Part shown: in pieces, positions 23,770 through 34,164 of the stretch
Layout: each line of letters begins with the position of its first letter
Numbering within the stretch: position 1 is the first letter of the stretch
Origin: Marchantia polymorpha subsp. ruderalis
Lineage: Eukaryota > Streptophyta > Marchantiopsida > Marchantiales > Marchantiaceae
Direction of reading: 5' to 3'
NCBI GenBank assembly: GCA_037833965.1
Contig: AP031354.1
Span: 22,112,001-22,176,000, forward strand
DNA length: 64,000 nt
Made by a program: the position numbers and the translations under genes
The notes under the pieces: generated by a model
The model's database searches: none
What the model saw: the letters and a program-made list of their open reading frames with translations, nothing else
Told to the model about the DNA's origin: nothing

Positions 23770-24411
23770 CTTCTCTAGAGCATACTCTCGTTGTAGAAGC
23801 CAAGTTCCATCTTTTCCTGTGATGAACTCAACGCCAAGGAAGTACATAAGTAACCCTAAGTCCTTAATTTCAAACTCAGATTGGAGTTGAGTTTTGATCT
23901 TGCTAATCAACTTCTCACAACTTCTCGTGAGCATCAAATCATCCACATAGATGAGAACTATAATAGTGTGTTTTTCTGTCCTCAAGGTATAGAAAGAAGA
24001 ATCTAAATGACAAATCTGAAATCCAATTCCTATGAGGAATGAACTAATTCTATCATACCAAGCTCTAGGGGCTTGTTTGAGTCCGTACAAGGCTTTATGT
24101 AACTTACATACCTTGTGAGGATATTGAGGACTCTCATATCCAGGTGGTTGCACCATATACACCTCCTCTTGCAAGCCACCATTCAAAAATGCATTTTTAA
24201 CATCCATTTGATGTAACGGCTATTGATTTGATGTAGCCATTGCAACAAGCGTGCGAATAGTGGCCATCATAGCCACAGGACTAAAGGTCTCCTCATAATC
24301 AAGACCATATTGTTGTGCAAATCCTTTGGCTACCAACCTAGCCTTGTAGCGGGCAACTGTTCCATCAACATTTTGTTTGATTTTATAAACCCACTTACAA
24401 CCAATAGCGTT
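23770..24411 (-). pseudogene. Ty1/copia reverse transcriptase (right half of split target)
   Basis: On the minus strand the order is [37 protein letters not shown], then QMDVKNAFLNGGLQEEVYM, LYGLKQAPRAWYDRI and LIYVDDLML, the YVDD catalytic box of copia RT, followed by LGVEF. A TAG at about 24,215 replaces the tryptophan usual before the QMDVKNAFL motif. The 5' end abuts E4 with duplication AACGC and the 3' end is cut by E5 at 23769. It is a defective fragment; the copia LTRs are not visible. Confidence 0.85.
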
Positions 24412-25595
24412 TGTAATAACCCACCAAAGGCTAAAACTGCAGTATAGCAGCAAAAAAGTCAAACCCATAGGGACAGAGGTAACACATAGAGTACTAAATG
24501 TCACGTTTTAACAGACTATTGAAGAGTTTGAATTCTCAGGCGACTGTCACTCCCAAAAATACTGCAAGTGCTCAACTCGGAGGTCACTCGGAGTACGCAC
24601 AGTGCAGCGTGGTTCACCCCAATACACATCTCAAACTATAAAAACACAACTCAGAGGTCGGTTAGGACCTCCACTTAAGGTTCAAGGGGAAAGTTTCTCA
24701 AGAGTACACTCAGAAGATCTGCTGGTAGTGTTCCCCAACTCCAAATTGTTAACTCTGACTACTAGTGCAGAGCATCCGGGTTGGACTTCCTACTTCGGAT
24801 GCGGTACCTTCGTCAAACCGAAGTCACTCACACGTGGTGAACAACACACTCAACTCACAAAACGTGCTGAGAATACAGGAACCGAACTGAGAAACTCAAC
24901 TGAGAAAAGATCCAGTGTCACAACTTAACAGTCTATTTACAAGTTTGAATTCTCAGGCACTAGTCATTCCCATAAATACTACAAAGGCTACCCCCGAAGG
25001 CGCCTCAAGCAACATACAACCTGAATTGTTAACCAAGGTTTACTCGAAGTAACAAAACTTCACTTTGGCATTTAGGGAGAAAAATCCCAAAGGAGTACAA
25101 ATAGGAACAATCACCCGAAGGTGTAAGTCTGAACTTCTCAAGTTCTAACTAGACTACACGAGCTCAGAGCATTCAGTCAAAGGCCTTCAGCTACAAAATG
25201 CGGTAACTTCATCAAGCTGTAGCTCCTCTTGCGCGGTGACAGAACTAAGGACACAAACGCGCAGAGAAAATGAGTTCCTGAACTGCACTTCCGAAACTGA
25301 AAAATCTCCAAGGCAAAACGTCTTGAACTGCTTTATAGCCTCTAAGTCCTAACTACCTAACACTCTACACTCTACGCTACACGTCATCTACTATGCCTCC
25401 TGTGCGAAGGTCGACCGCGCACTGACTCCCTACCCGACCAATCTTCTGCTCTACTACGCAATCCCAGCCGCCGCAACACCACGGTCACCTCTACCCCGAG
25501 GTTTGCAATGGCGTCTCGCGACCTCGCCAGAAAGGAATCTTACTGCTTCGCCACTCGCCGCCGGCTCCGACTGTCACCCGACATCAAGCCTCGTG
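24412..25595 (-). mobile_element. E4: 3' part (tail and end of coiled coil), inverted
   Basis: It starts TGTAATAACCCAC at 24412, directly after GCGTT. Read on the minus strand it is the last 200 bp of the gag-like frame plus the tail of a diverged copy, matching the divergence of E4. About 30 bp of coiled-coil sequence is missing between the break at 20,035 and the break at about 25,595, so the two pieces fit as one element split by an inversion. Confidence 0.65.
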
Positions 25596-28112
25596 CAGTC
25601 AAACTTCCCCAGGTATACCAGGTAACCAGTGAAGATCAAGGACCTCCGGAGATCGATGTGGAGATAGGAGGGTGCTGTGTCCGCAAGGTACCGGTAGACT
25701 CCGGATCGGGAGTCAACATAATGACTAAGGACACTGCGCGGGCTTTGGGGTTTAGTGTTTTCGAACCTACGACACGCGTGTTGAGATTGGCAGATCAAAC
25801 GCGGAGGATGCCTTTGGGTATGCTACGCAATATCAGAACCAACATCGGAGGTGCGGATTTTCAATTGACCTATATCATCCTGCAGCCTCTGGTGAAGCAA
25901 GGATATGACATCCTGCTCGGGCGGCCATGGTTATACGGTGCGCAAGTGCGATGTGACTGGCGTAGGCATCGCCTGCGGTTTTCCGACCCCAAATACCCTT
26001 CAAGGACCATCACCGTCCCTTGGACCAAGGTCGTTCATGAAGGGGAGACGCCATCGGCAAGCACAAGTTACACTTCAGGGGCGGAGAGTGACTAGTCGAA
26101 TCCGTCAGACTACAACTGGAACCGCGATTTTGTGGGATTTGTCGCTTGCTGCTCTGTAGAGGAGGAACAGGACGCTATTCAGCCGGACGACGAATAGCAA
26201 TTAACGGTGGGGCTGGGAAGAAGCGAGACGAGTCACACGGAGGGTATTGTGAATCCTAGTGACTGTCACGAAGTGCAACTCAGTCCTGATAAGTGCTTGA
26301 AGGTATCAAGCACGGTGAAGGGAGAAGAGCTAAGGGAGGTACAGGCCTTCCTTCGCCACTACGTAGATGTCTTCGCCTAAAGAATAGAGGACATGAAGGG
26401 AATACCTGCACGGTATGAAGAACACCGAATTGACTTATTGGATGAGGCAGTTCCAATTCGTCAACGCCAGTACCGGCTCAACCCCAAATACTCCTTGCTG
26501 GTTAAGGAGGAAATAGATAAGTATCTTAGCGCAGGTATTATATACCCAGTGCTCAGTAGTGAATGGGTATCCCCGATTGTCATCGTACCCAAGAAGTTGA
26601 CGGGTAAGATAAGGGTGTGCCAGGACTTCAGAAAGTTGAACGCGGCAACGCGTAAGGATCATCACCCCCTTCTATTCACGGATGCCATTCTAGATCATGT
26701 AGCGGGACATGAGTGCTATAGTTTTCTCGACGGGTTCTCAGGTTACAATCAGGTGTCTATCCGGGAGCAGGACAAGGAAAAGACGACATTCACAACCGAT
26801 TGGGGAACCTACGCGTATCAGAAGATGCCCTTTGGTCTGTGAAGAAGATGCCCTTTGCGTCTTCTTTTTGTTGTCGTTTAGAAGATGCCCTTCGCTTCAA
26901 TGTCTCAAAGGCATGGACGTTGAGCAACGGACTGTCTTCATACATAAGGCTGGCCCGTATCAACTCCAATAGGGAGTTTTGTTCAAGAAGATGGCGGATG
27001 AGAGATTGTGCAGATGCCTGGAGGAATCGGAGGTTCCACGGGTAGTAAGTGTGATGCACACCGAAGATGCTGGTGGCCACTATGCCACCAGGAATACGGT
27101 TACCAAGATCGTGAATGCAGGATATTGGTGGCCGACCATGTTTAAAGATGTCCTCGACTACATTCGGAAGTGCGACAGTTGCCAAAGGTCAGGCAGACCA
27201 ACGCCTACCACGCGGTGGCCCCTGACTCCCATCATGCCCTTAGCACCTTTCCAAAAATGGGGAATCGACTTCGTAGGACCAATACAACCAGTAACTAGAA
27301 ACACACGAAGGCGCTACATCTTGGTAGCAACGGACTACGCAACCAAGATGGTGGAGGCCAAAGCCACTCAAAGAGATGATGCGGCCACAGTAGCGACCTT
27401 CCTGTTCGAATCGATCATCACGCACTACGGATGTCCTTTAGAACTAGTCAGTGACAGGGGCACCCACTTTTTGAACCAGGTAATCGAAGATCTGACACGG
27501 CATTTTCACATCAAGCACCGGAAGACTACACCATACAACCCCAAGGCAAATGGGCTGACTGAGAAGTCCAATGATCTGTTGTGCAAAATCCTGCTCAAAG
27601 TGACAGTGAACCACGCCCACGACTGGGACACGAAGTTAGCAGCCGCATTGTGGGCATACCTAACAGCCGAGAAGATTACCACCAAACAAACACCATATTT
27701 TTTGGTGTACGGTCAACACCCGATCCTGCCAATCGAAATCGAAGTACCCACCCAACAAACATTGGACCTAAGACGGGTGAGTGCGGAAGAGAGTCAACTC
27801 TATAGGCTGCAGGAAGTCATGGTACTGGAGGAGAGACGACGAGAAGCCAAAGAACGCACCAGGCAAATCCAGCTTTGCAGAAAGGAGAGGTATGATTAGA
27901 GGATCAAACCAGTGCTCCTCCAGAAAGGCGATTTGGCCTTGCTCTACGACAGTAGGCATGCTCGATTCCCGGGCAAGCTGCATCTAAGATGGATGGGACC
28001 CTACAGAGTGATCGAAATCTTCCCGAATGGATCCATCCAACTTGCGAACTTAACAGGAGAGTTTCTAGGCACCCGAGTGAACGGGTGGCGTTTGAAGAAA
28101 TACCATGTATGA
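25596..28112 (+). pseudogene. Ty3/gypsy pol (family A): protease, partial RT, integrase
   Basis: The protease spans about 25,600-26,050 with VDSGSGVNIM and YDILLGRPWL. The RT part at 26,393-26,842 has VSPIVIVPKK, RVCQDFRKLN, FLDGFSGYNQV and MPFGL, but ends before the YxDD box, so the catalytic centre and RNase H are gone. Integrase follows from 26,979: an HHCC zinc finger (HTEDAGGHY to CDSCQR), then DDE residues in WGIDFVGPI, LVSDRGTHF and LTEKSN, then a C-terminal segment (GDLALLYDSR, GPYRVIEI) ending at the TGA at 28,110. Stops occur at 26,093, about 26,196, about 26,380 and 27,897. The order PR-RT-IN defines Ty3/gypsy. Confidence 0.85.
26820..26894 (+). repeat. triplicated 15-mer at the RT deletion point
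   Basis: AGAAGATGCCCTTTG occurs at 26820 and about 26843, and with one change at about 26880. The first copy encodes the normal KMPFG motif of RT. The other two stand where RT should continue, so the repeat marks the site at which the rest of RT and RNase H were lost. Confidence 0.7.
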
Positions 28113-28133
28113 GTGTTCGCGTGGGCGCTCACA

Positions 28134-28149
28134 ATTGAGGAGGGGAGCA
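28134..28149 (+). promoter_or_regulatory. polypurine tract of gypsy family A
   Basis: TTGAGGAGGGGAGCA lies 22 bp after the integrase stop codon and is followed immediately by TGTGGTAACCCAC at 28150. Position and composition match the plus-strand primer site next to a 3' LTR, and the same arrangement is seen for family B at 36166-36180. This is the main evidence that the E-family unit is the LTR of a gypsy element. Confidence 0.75.
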
Positions 28150-28550
28150 TGTGGTAACCCACTTTTTGTATTTATGCGGAATTTAAAACATTTTTGGAAA
28201 ACTGTACCGCAGCAGCAATGTAAATAGTGATCGGTACATTTAAATAGAGTGAAAATGGATGATCTCGTAGAATCATCGAGAATCATTGAGAATCATCGAG
28301 TTGGGCGCAATGTCCAGAACATGCGCCTGCCTTGAACGATCGACTCTGAAGGAGTTCTCCTTCGGCGCAAGGCGCATAATCCGCCTTCGGCGCTAGAGGA
28401 ATCCCTCAGAATCTATGCAATTCACAAACGCCTTGACTTGGTTAGAGTCTCGTTGGAAAGGGCTTGACGCGCTGGTTCTAACGAGCCCAAAAACGCCCGG
28501 AATAGATAAGGACTCACGGAGTTGAGACGGTCGAAAGATACGAAGACTTT

Positions 28551-28697
28551 CGCCTACGCATAGGCGAGGGAAGTTCGCCTACGCATAGGCGAAATGGGTT
28601 TGACGTCGGCGGGAAGTCCGCCGAGAATGCCGCCTACGCATAGGCGGGAGAACTTGCACCTACGCATAGGCGGACAGAAATCGCCTACGCATAGGCA
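28551..28697 (+). repeat. cluster of five CGCCTACGCATAGGCG motifs
   Basis: Nearly identical 16-mers lie at 28551, 28576, 28631, 28657 and 28682. The same variant recurs in the coding part of E6 (30,655; 30,710; 30,737; 30,752; 31,057). Other copies use different variants. The core is an imperfect palindrome that could form a short hairpin. Confidence 0.8.
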
Positions 28698-29363
28698 CTT
28701 CGTCGTCGGCGGGAATCCGCCTTCGGCCCTAGAAATCCGCCTTCAGGGTTGGAACTTGTAAGGCGCCTTCGGCGCCAGCGCATCACGGTTAGATGAGGAC
28801 CCAACGGAGAAGCAAATCCGTACAGACCGTACGGACTGTACGGACGAGTGCGCCTTCGTTCGGTCGGGATTTCGGAGACAAGAGCGCCGACGGAGAGGTG
28901 AAAGAGATGGACAGACTTGACGGAGTCCGTTGACCGCGGTCAACGCCTACGGCGAGGGGCTGCGCGGACGAACGTCTTGCGTGCGGACGGATTTCGCCTA
29001 CGCATAGACGAGCGCCTACGCACAGGCGGATGGAGTTCGACGCCGGCGGAAACTCCGCCGGGAATCCTGCCTACGGAGAAGGGAGTTCGGCTTTTGTCCT
29101 GTGCGCAGACGAAAGCCTTCGGCGGAGCGAGGCTAGCCAAGTCGAAGTAAGGATGAGTGTAGCGCGTCGGCGTGAAATCCGCCTTCGGCGCTGCGCGACC
29201 ATGGCCGCGGCATAGTACGCTGGCGGAGTTCAAATTGCCAATTCGAGCGTGTGAGTGAAGGCGCGTCGACGGAGCGTGAAGCCGCGCGTGAGAAAGAAGG
29301 CCGTTATACCTCCGAGTCGGCGCAGCCATCAAGTGATTCGGCTTTCACGACCGAGAGCCTACC

Positions 29364-32300
29364 ATGACACCCTGCGAGCGGACAGAGGACACCCCATTCT
29401 TGAATTTGCGATTTCAATTCCTTGTGCGAGCTGCGCGTGTCCACCTTCTAGCTAAGAGACGTTCTAGACACCACCGCGCAGAGATTTACCCTGTGGCAGA
29501 GAGAGAATTGAGTGCGCGACATTTGGAATTGAGAGAGATTAGAGTTTGCAGAGAAAACAGAACCGCGAGCAAGAGGCTCGGGCATAGCAGAGAGAGAGGT
29601 GCGCGAACCAATTTCAAGAACGCGATGTCGACATCAGTTAAGCTGCGGATGGTTCCACTCAAGCTTCCGCAGAATGGGTTGCGTGCTTTTCAGGACCGGC
29701 TGATTGCGAGGAAACTCGATTTCTTGCTGTGGGGATGGAATTACGTGTGCGCAGACATGGTGCGCGAATGGCTGAGCGAGGAATGGCAACCTACGCGCGG
29801 ATTCCGTCCGCACGTAGATCGTTGGACTGTCCACGATTGGGGACAAGCATTGGGAAGGTGTGCAGGCGAGGACGGGTACCTCCTGTTTGACAGTGAGAGC
29901 GTCAAGGTAACGAAGGCGGACGAAGCCTCCTTTGTGGAATTGTTCAAGCGGGAGAGGTCCTCCAAGAACGGGTACAGGACCCCGGACTACAAAGATCGTT
30001 TCCGCAGGACCGTAGCGATGGCGCTGCTGCAACTCTTGCAGCCGCACCGCACTACGTACATCACCTTGTGGCAAGTGTCCTTCGTGGAGCTCATATTGGC
30101 CGGAGCTCTAGTTCACTGATCGCGTATCCTGCAAGCGGGGAGGAACGCTCAATCACCTCTCCCCCTTCTTGATAAACTTTTATCGGTCGATGAATTGCTT
30201 AACCGCGGCCGAGCGTGTTCGATTTCCGCCATTGTCAGTCGACCATCCCGGGAGGTATGTGCGGGATAACAAAGTCGACACCGACGCGGAGGACTCTCCG
30301 ACTTCCACTCCACCGGGTCAACAGGATGCGGGGAGGATAGCAGCACGAGTGCCGCGGAAGCGGAGATGGAGAGAAGAACCGGAGAAGGAGCAACAGCAAG
30401 AATCAACTGCTCTCACCCGGAAGCGGCCACTGCACGAGATGTGCAGCCGGCCGAAGCAGAAGGCGCGCAAGCTAATGTTACCTGCCAGCAGCGCGGAAAC
30501 GGCGACGATCGCCAACGAGAAGGGAAGTCCATCCACGGAGAAGGGTGAGACTGTGCGGACGGCCGAGGGGTCAGCGGACCACCCTCCGCCCTCGGCGGAG
30601 GTGAGACGACCTTCGGGTCAGGAGCAACAACGTGCGGCACGGATGAGTGTGCCACCTACGCATAGGCGACTCCTTGTGGATAGGCGACCCCTTGCGGACG
30701 AAGACTTGTGCCTACGCATAGGCAGAGAAAGTTTGCTTACGCATAGGCGAGTGCCTACGCATAGGCAGGACTCACCCCGGTGCAACGCAGAAAAGGGAAG
30801 GAGCCGGCGGAAGATCCGCCTTCGGCTCAAGGGCCTTCGAGGCAAGGCCCTTCGGCGGTGAGATCGCCGGGATATGCGCCTTCGGCGCCAGGGCCTTCGG
30901 GACAGCGAGTTACGAATAGAGAGCCGGCGGGAGCCGCGCCTTCGGCAGGAAATCCGCCGGAAGATGCGCCTTCAGCGGAAGGGCCTTCGGGCCAAGGGAC
31001 ATCGGGCGGGCCGCCTTCGGCGCTGTGCCCTCGGCGGAAGAAGCGCCGGGAATTGCGCCTACGCATAGGCCGGACGCATCCCTGGCGCAGGACCTAATGG
31101 TGGAGTGGGACCGATCGGTGGAGCGGGACCTAACGGAGGAGCGGATTGACTGTCCGCAGGGTGAAATTTGTGCGCACAATGCACAATTACACTCCGCGCA
31201 GGTACATTCCGCACGATCGCCTTCGGCGGTAGACGCCGGCGGCGAGGAGGTTATAGTCGCAGCAGGACAGGCGGACGATGTGAATTCGGCACGACCGCAT
31301 TCACCCACCGCCTTAGACATTTTAGCAGGGAGCAGCGAGGCTGCAGGAGCGCCAGCGGCGGCAGATAACGCAGACATCTCGCAGCCCCGCACAGGCCAGT
31401 CGCCAACAAATTCAATGGCGACCGAAATCCTCAATTCGGAGGATGACGAAGAAGGAGGATCCACTGAATCAGTGTCGGGATTGGGATCCACCGAGGAGGA
31501 GGAGCAGGAAATGGTAGGCGCGCCGACGGCGGCGCTCTGTGAGCAGGTAGTACCTCTGTTGAGGTACATGGATCTCAAGGTAGAGAAGTACGCGGACCCT
31601 CGCCAGCCTGGGTCCTACGTCGAGTTAGTGCGTAGGCGAACTCGCACTAAAGTCCACACCAGCAAGTTGTTGGCCCGTGTGGACCAGGAACTTAAGGATC
31701 TGCGGGAGAGGCATGCGTGCCTATGGGGTCAGTACAACCTCAATAGGAAGTTGTACAAAGCCTTCGACAAGACGAAGGACGAGAAGCTGGAAGAGTTCGC
31801 CAAGGAGAAGGCGAAGCTCACAGAGGCGCTGGATTCTGAGCAGGCTCAGAATCGAATTTTGTAAGAGGAGCTCGTGCGACAGACACGGTTGTTAGAGCAG
31901 TGTCAGCTCGCACGACAGGCGGATGAGGAATTAATCCGCACACTGCAATCCGAGTGCGGGGAATTGAGAGCGCAGCGTGCGGAGGCCAAATTGCAGTTGG
32001 TTGTTGTTGAAGACGATCGCCGGCGGGAGGCAGATCGCACGAAGGAAGAGATGGCGAGGCGAGTCACCCACTGTCTCAGGGGCTACGCCCACTGGGAAGT
32101 GGCGGCGCAGGAGAACTCACATTGCGCGAGTTACAGCTTCGTGCAGTGGGGTTGTAGGCAGGTGACAGTCGAAGTCGGCGGCGAGTGGCGAAGAAGCTGG
32201 ACTCTTTTCTGTCGAGATCGCGGGACACCATGGCCACCCTCGAGTCGGAGGTTTCTGCGGTGTTGCGGCGTTTGGGACTGCGCAGTCGAGCGGAAGACTG

Positions 32301-32397
32301 GCAGGGTGGGGAGTTAGTGCGCGGCAGTCTGTCGCACAGAAGGCGAAGCACAGGTTCTGCGGAGTGTAGTGTAGCGTGGTTCCGTGCAGGCGTGTAG
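29364..32397 (+). pseudogene. gag-like protein of E6, multiply broken
   Basis: The ATG at 29364 opens 251 codons with the conserved domain up to ILAGALVH. A short deletion removes the RVMRQHAFEEKGG segment and gives a stop at 30,119. The frame resumes at 30,169 (LINFYRSMNCLTAAERVRF) through the basic patch, shifts near 30,780 and again near 31,025, and is then open to a TAA at 31862-31864 that replaces a serine before EELVRQTRLL. A further shift occurs near 32,115. The final residues and stop match E2. The same TAA occurs in both duplicates of E1, so a defective lineage has been copied. Confidence 0.7.
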
Positions 32398-32432
32398 CGT
32401 AGTGCAGTGTAGTGTTAGTTAGGACTTAGAAG

Positions 32433-32440
32433 GTATAAAG
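32433..32440 (+). promoter_or_regulatory. TATA box of E6
   Basis: GGTATAAAG, 36 bp downstream of the end of the gag-like frame and conserved in all copies that retain this part. In the LTR interpretation U3 is about 4.3 kb and contains the reading frame, and R-U5 is about 1 kb. Confidence 0.5.
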
Positions 32441-33130
32441 TAGTTCAAGGCGTCTTGCCTTGGGATTTTTTCCAGTTCGGAAGTGCAGATCAGGAACTCA
32501 TTTTCTCTGCGTGTTTGTGTACTTAGTTCTGTCACCACGCAAGAAGAGCTACACCTTAGCGGTCCACATTGTGTAGCTGAAGGCCTTCGGCCGAATGTTA
32601 AGAGCTAGTACATTGGTTAGAGACTTGAGTAGTTCGGATCTACACCTGCGGGTGATTGCTGATGCTCAGAGCCAGTGACTAGTTAGATACTTGAATAGTT
32701 TCGCCCCCTACACCTTCGAGTGTTTGTTCCTGATTGTAATCCTTTGGGATTTTTCCCCTGAATGCCAAAGTGAAGTTTTGCTACTTCGTGTAAGCCTTGG
32801 TTGTAAATTCAGGTTACGCTGCAGCAGGTGCCTTCAGGGTAACCCATCTAGTAATCTGGGAATGACAAGTGCCTAAGAATTCAAACTCTTCAATAGACTG
32901 TTATGGTGTGCTACTGGATCGTTTCTCAGTTGAGTCCCTCCGTGCGGACCTGTGTTCTCTGCGCGTTTTGTGAGTTGAGAGTGTTGTTCACCGCCTGTGA
33001 GTGACTTCGATCCGAAGTAGGAAGTCCAACTCGGATTTCCCACGCTAGCAGAAGGCTAGTGGAAGGGTTGTGAAAGCCGGAGTTGGGAGTCACTACCCGC
33101 AGATTCGCTGAGTGTATTCGCGAGAGACTT

Positions 33131-33156
33131 CCCCCCCCCCCCCCCCCCCCCCCCCC
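33131..33156 (+). repeat. 26-base poly-C run
   Basis: An uninterrupted run of 26 C where sister tails have only five (TTCCCCCTGAAATC). It is a recent expansion, or an assembly or sequencing artefact at a homopolymer. Confidence 0.9.
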
Positions 33157-33209
33157 GAAATCTTACGTAGAGGTCCTAACCGATCTCTGGGTTGTGTTTC
33201 TGTAGTTTC

Positions 33210-33211
<2 letters not shown>

Positions 33212-33242
<31 letters not shown>
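33212..33242 (+). repeat. (GT)n microsatellite in the E6 tail
   Basis: About 15 GT units at the family's conserved tail microsatellite site. Confidence 0.9.
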
Positions 33243-33244
<2 letters not shown>

Positions 33245-33699
33245 TTGAGTGAACTACGCTGCACTGTGCGATCTCCGAGTGAGCTCCGAGTGAACACTTG
33301 CAGTATTTCTGGGAGTGACAGTCGCCTAAGAATTCAAACTCCTCAATAGTTTGTTAAATGTGACACTTTGTACCCTGTGTGTTCCTCTGTTCTTGTGGGT
33401 TCGACCTTTCTACCACTATATTGCAGTTTTAGCCTTTAGTGGGTTATTACTTGTAGATCCAAACTACTCAAGTCTCTAACCAGTACACTAGCTCTAAACA
33501 TTCGGCCGAAGGCCTTCAGCTACAAAATGCGGATCGCCAAGTTGTAGCTCCTCTTGCGTGGTGACAGAACTAAGGACACAAACACGCAGAGAAAATGAGT
33601 TCCTGATCTGCAGTTCCGAAACTAGAAGAATACCAAGGCAAGATGCCTTGAACTACTTTATACCCTCTAAGTCCTAACTAACACTACACTACCTGCTAT

Positions 33700-34030
33700 G
33701 GTGCGAGCCGCAACAGATCCTACACCTGAGGAGTCGGCGGTTGCCTTCCCCTCTAACTTACAACCTAAATCTAACCCTAACCCTTAATCTGAATCCTAAG
33801 CCTACTGTACAGAGCCGCCAGCGTCTTTAACCGCTTTACATCCAAGATCTGAGGCTGAAAATTTGCAGGAATGGGTGGCCGGCTGAGACCAACAGCCCCA
33901 CCAAATTTCAGATCCATCCGACCGTTCATCCCAAAGATATGGGCCCCGCAAGACATCTGAACCCAGGCCGAAATTCCTTCTCCAAAATCCGAGGTCCGGG
34001 AGACCATCATGCCGCTTGAATGCCGTTCCC
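33700..34030. other. filler segment with telomere-like repeats in E7
   Basis: This replaces the gag-like frame. It contains CTAACCCTAACCCTTAA at 33,771-33,787, two to three units of the plant telomere repeat, and otherwise unique sequence. No coding potential is evident. Confidence 0.5.
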
Positions 34031-34164
34031 GCGATTATGGGTAACGGCCTGCTCCTCACGTGCGACTTCACGCCCCGCTGTTCTACCTCCCATGCGCGAC
34101 TTCACGCCCCGCTGTTCTACTTCCCACACTTGACATAATCCCGCCAATTTCCGCCATCAGGAAT

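Larger units (their letters stand above)
28150..33450 (+). mobile_element. E6: complete 5.3-kb unit, apparent 3' LTR of gypsy A
   Basis: It starts TGTGGTAACCCAC directly after a polypurine tract and ends GTGGGTTATTAC at 33450, where the final A is lost at the junction with E7. The layout is leader (28,150-29,363), gag-like frame (29,364-32,397), TATA box (32,433) and tail (to 33,450). There is no 5-bp duplication (GAGCA before, TTGTA after), as expected if it is a terminal LTR of the preceding pol gene and not an independent insertion. The matching 5' LTR is not in the window; the pol gene is fused on its left to E4. Confidence 0.75.

Noticed and set aside
28551-28697. Regularly spaced palindromes reminiscent of a CRISPR array
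   Set aside because: The motif is only 16 bp, spacing is irregular, the same words occur inside coding sequence, and the context is plant LTR elements with no cas genes.
33771-33787. Telomere or chromosome end
   Set aside because: Only two to three units of the telomere-like repeat occur, embedded in E7 with sequence continuing on both sides.
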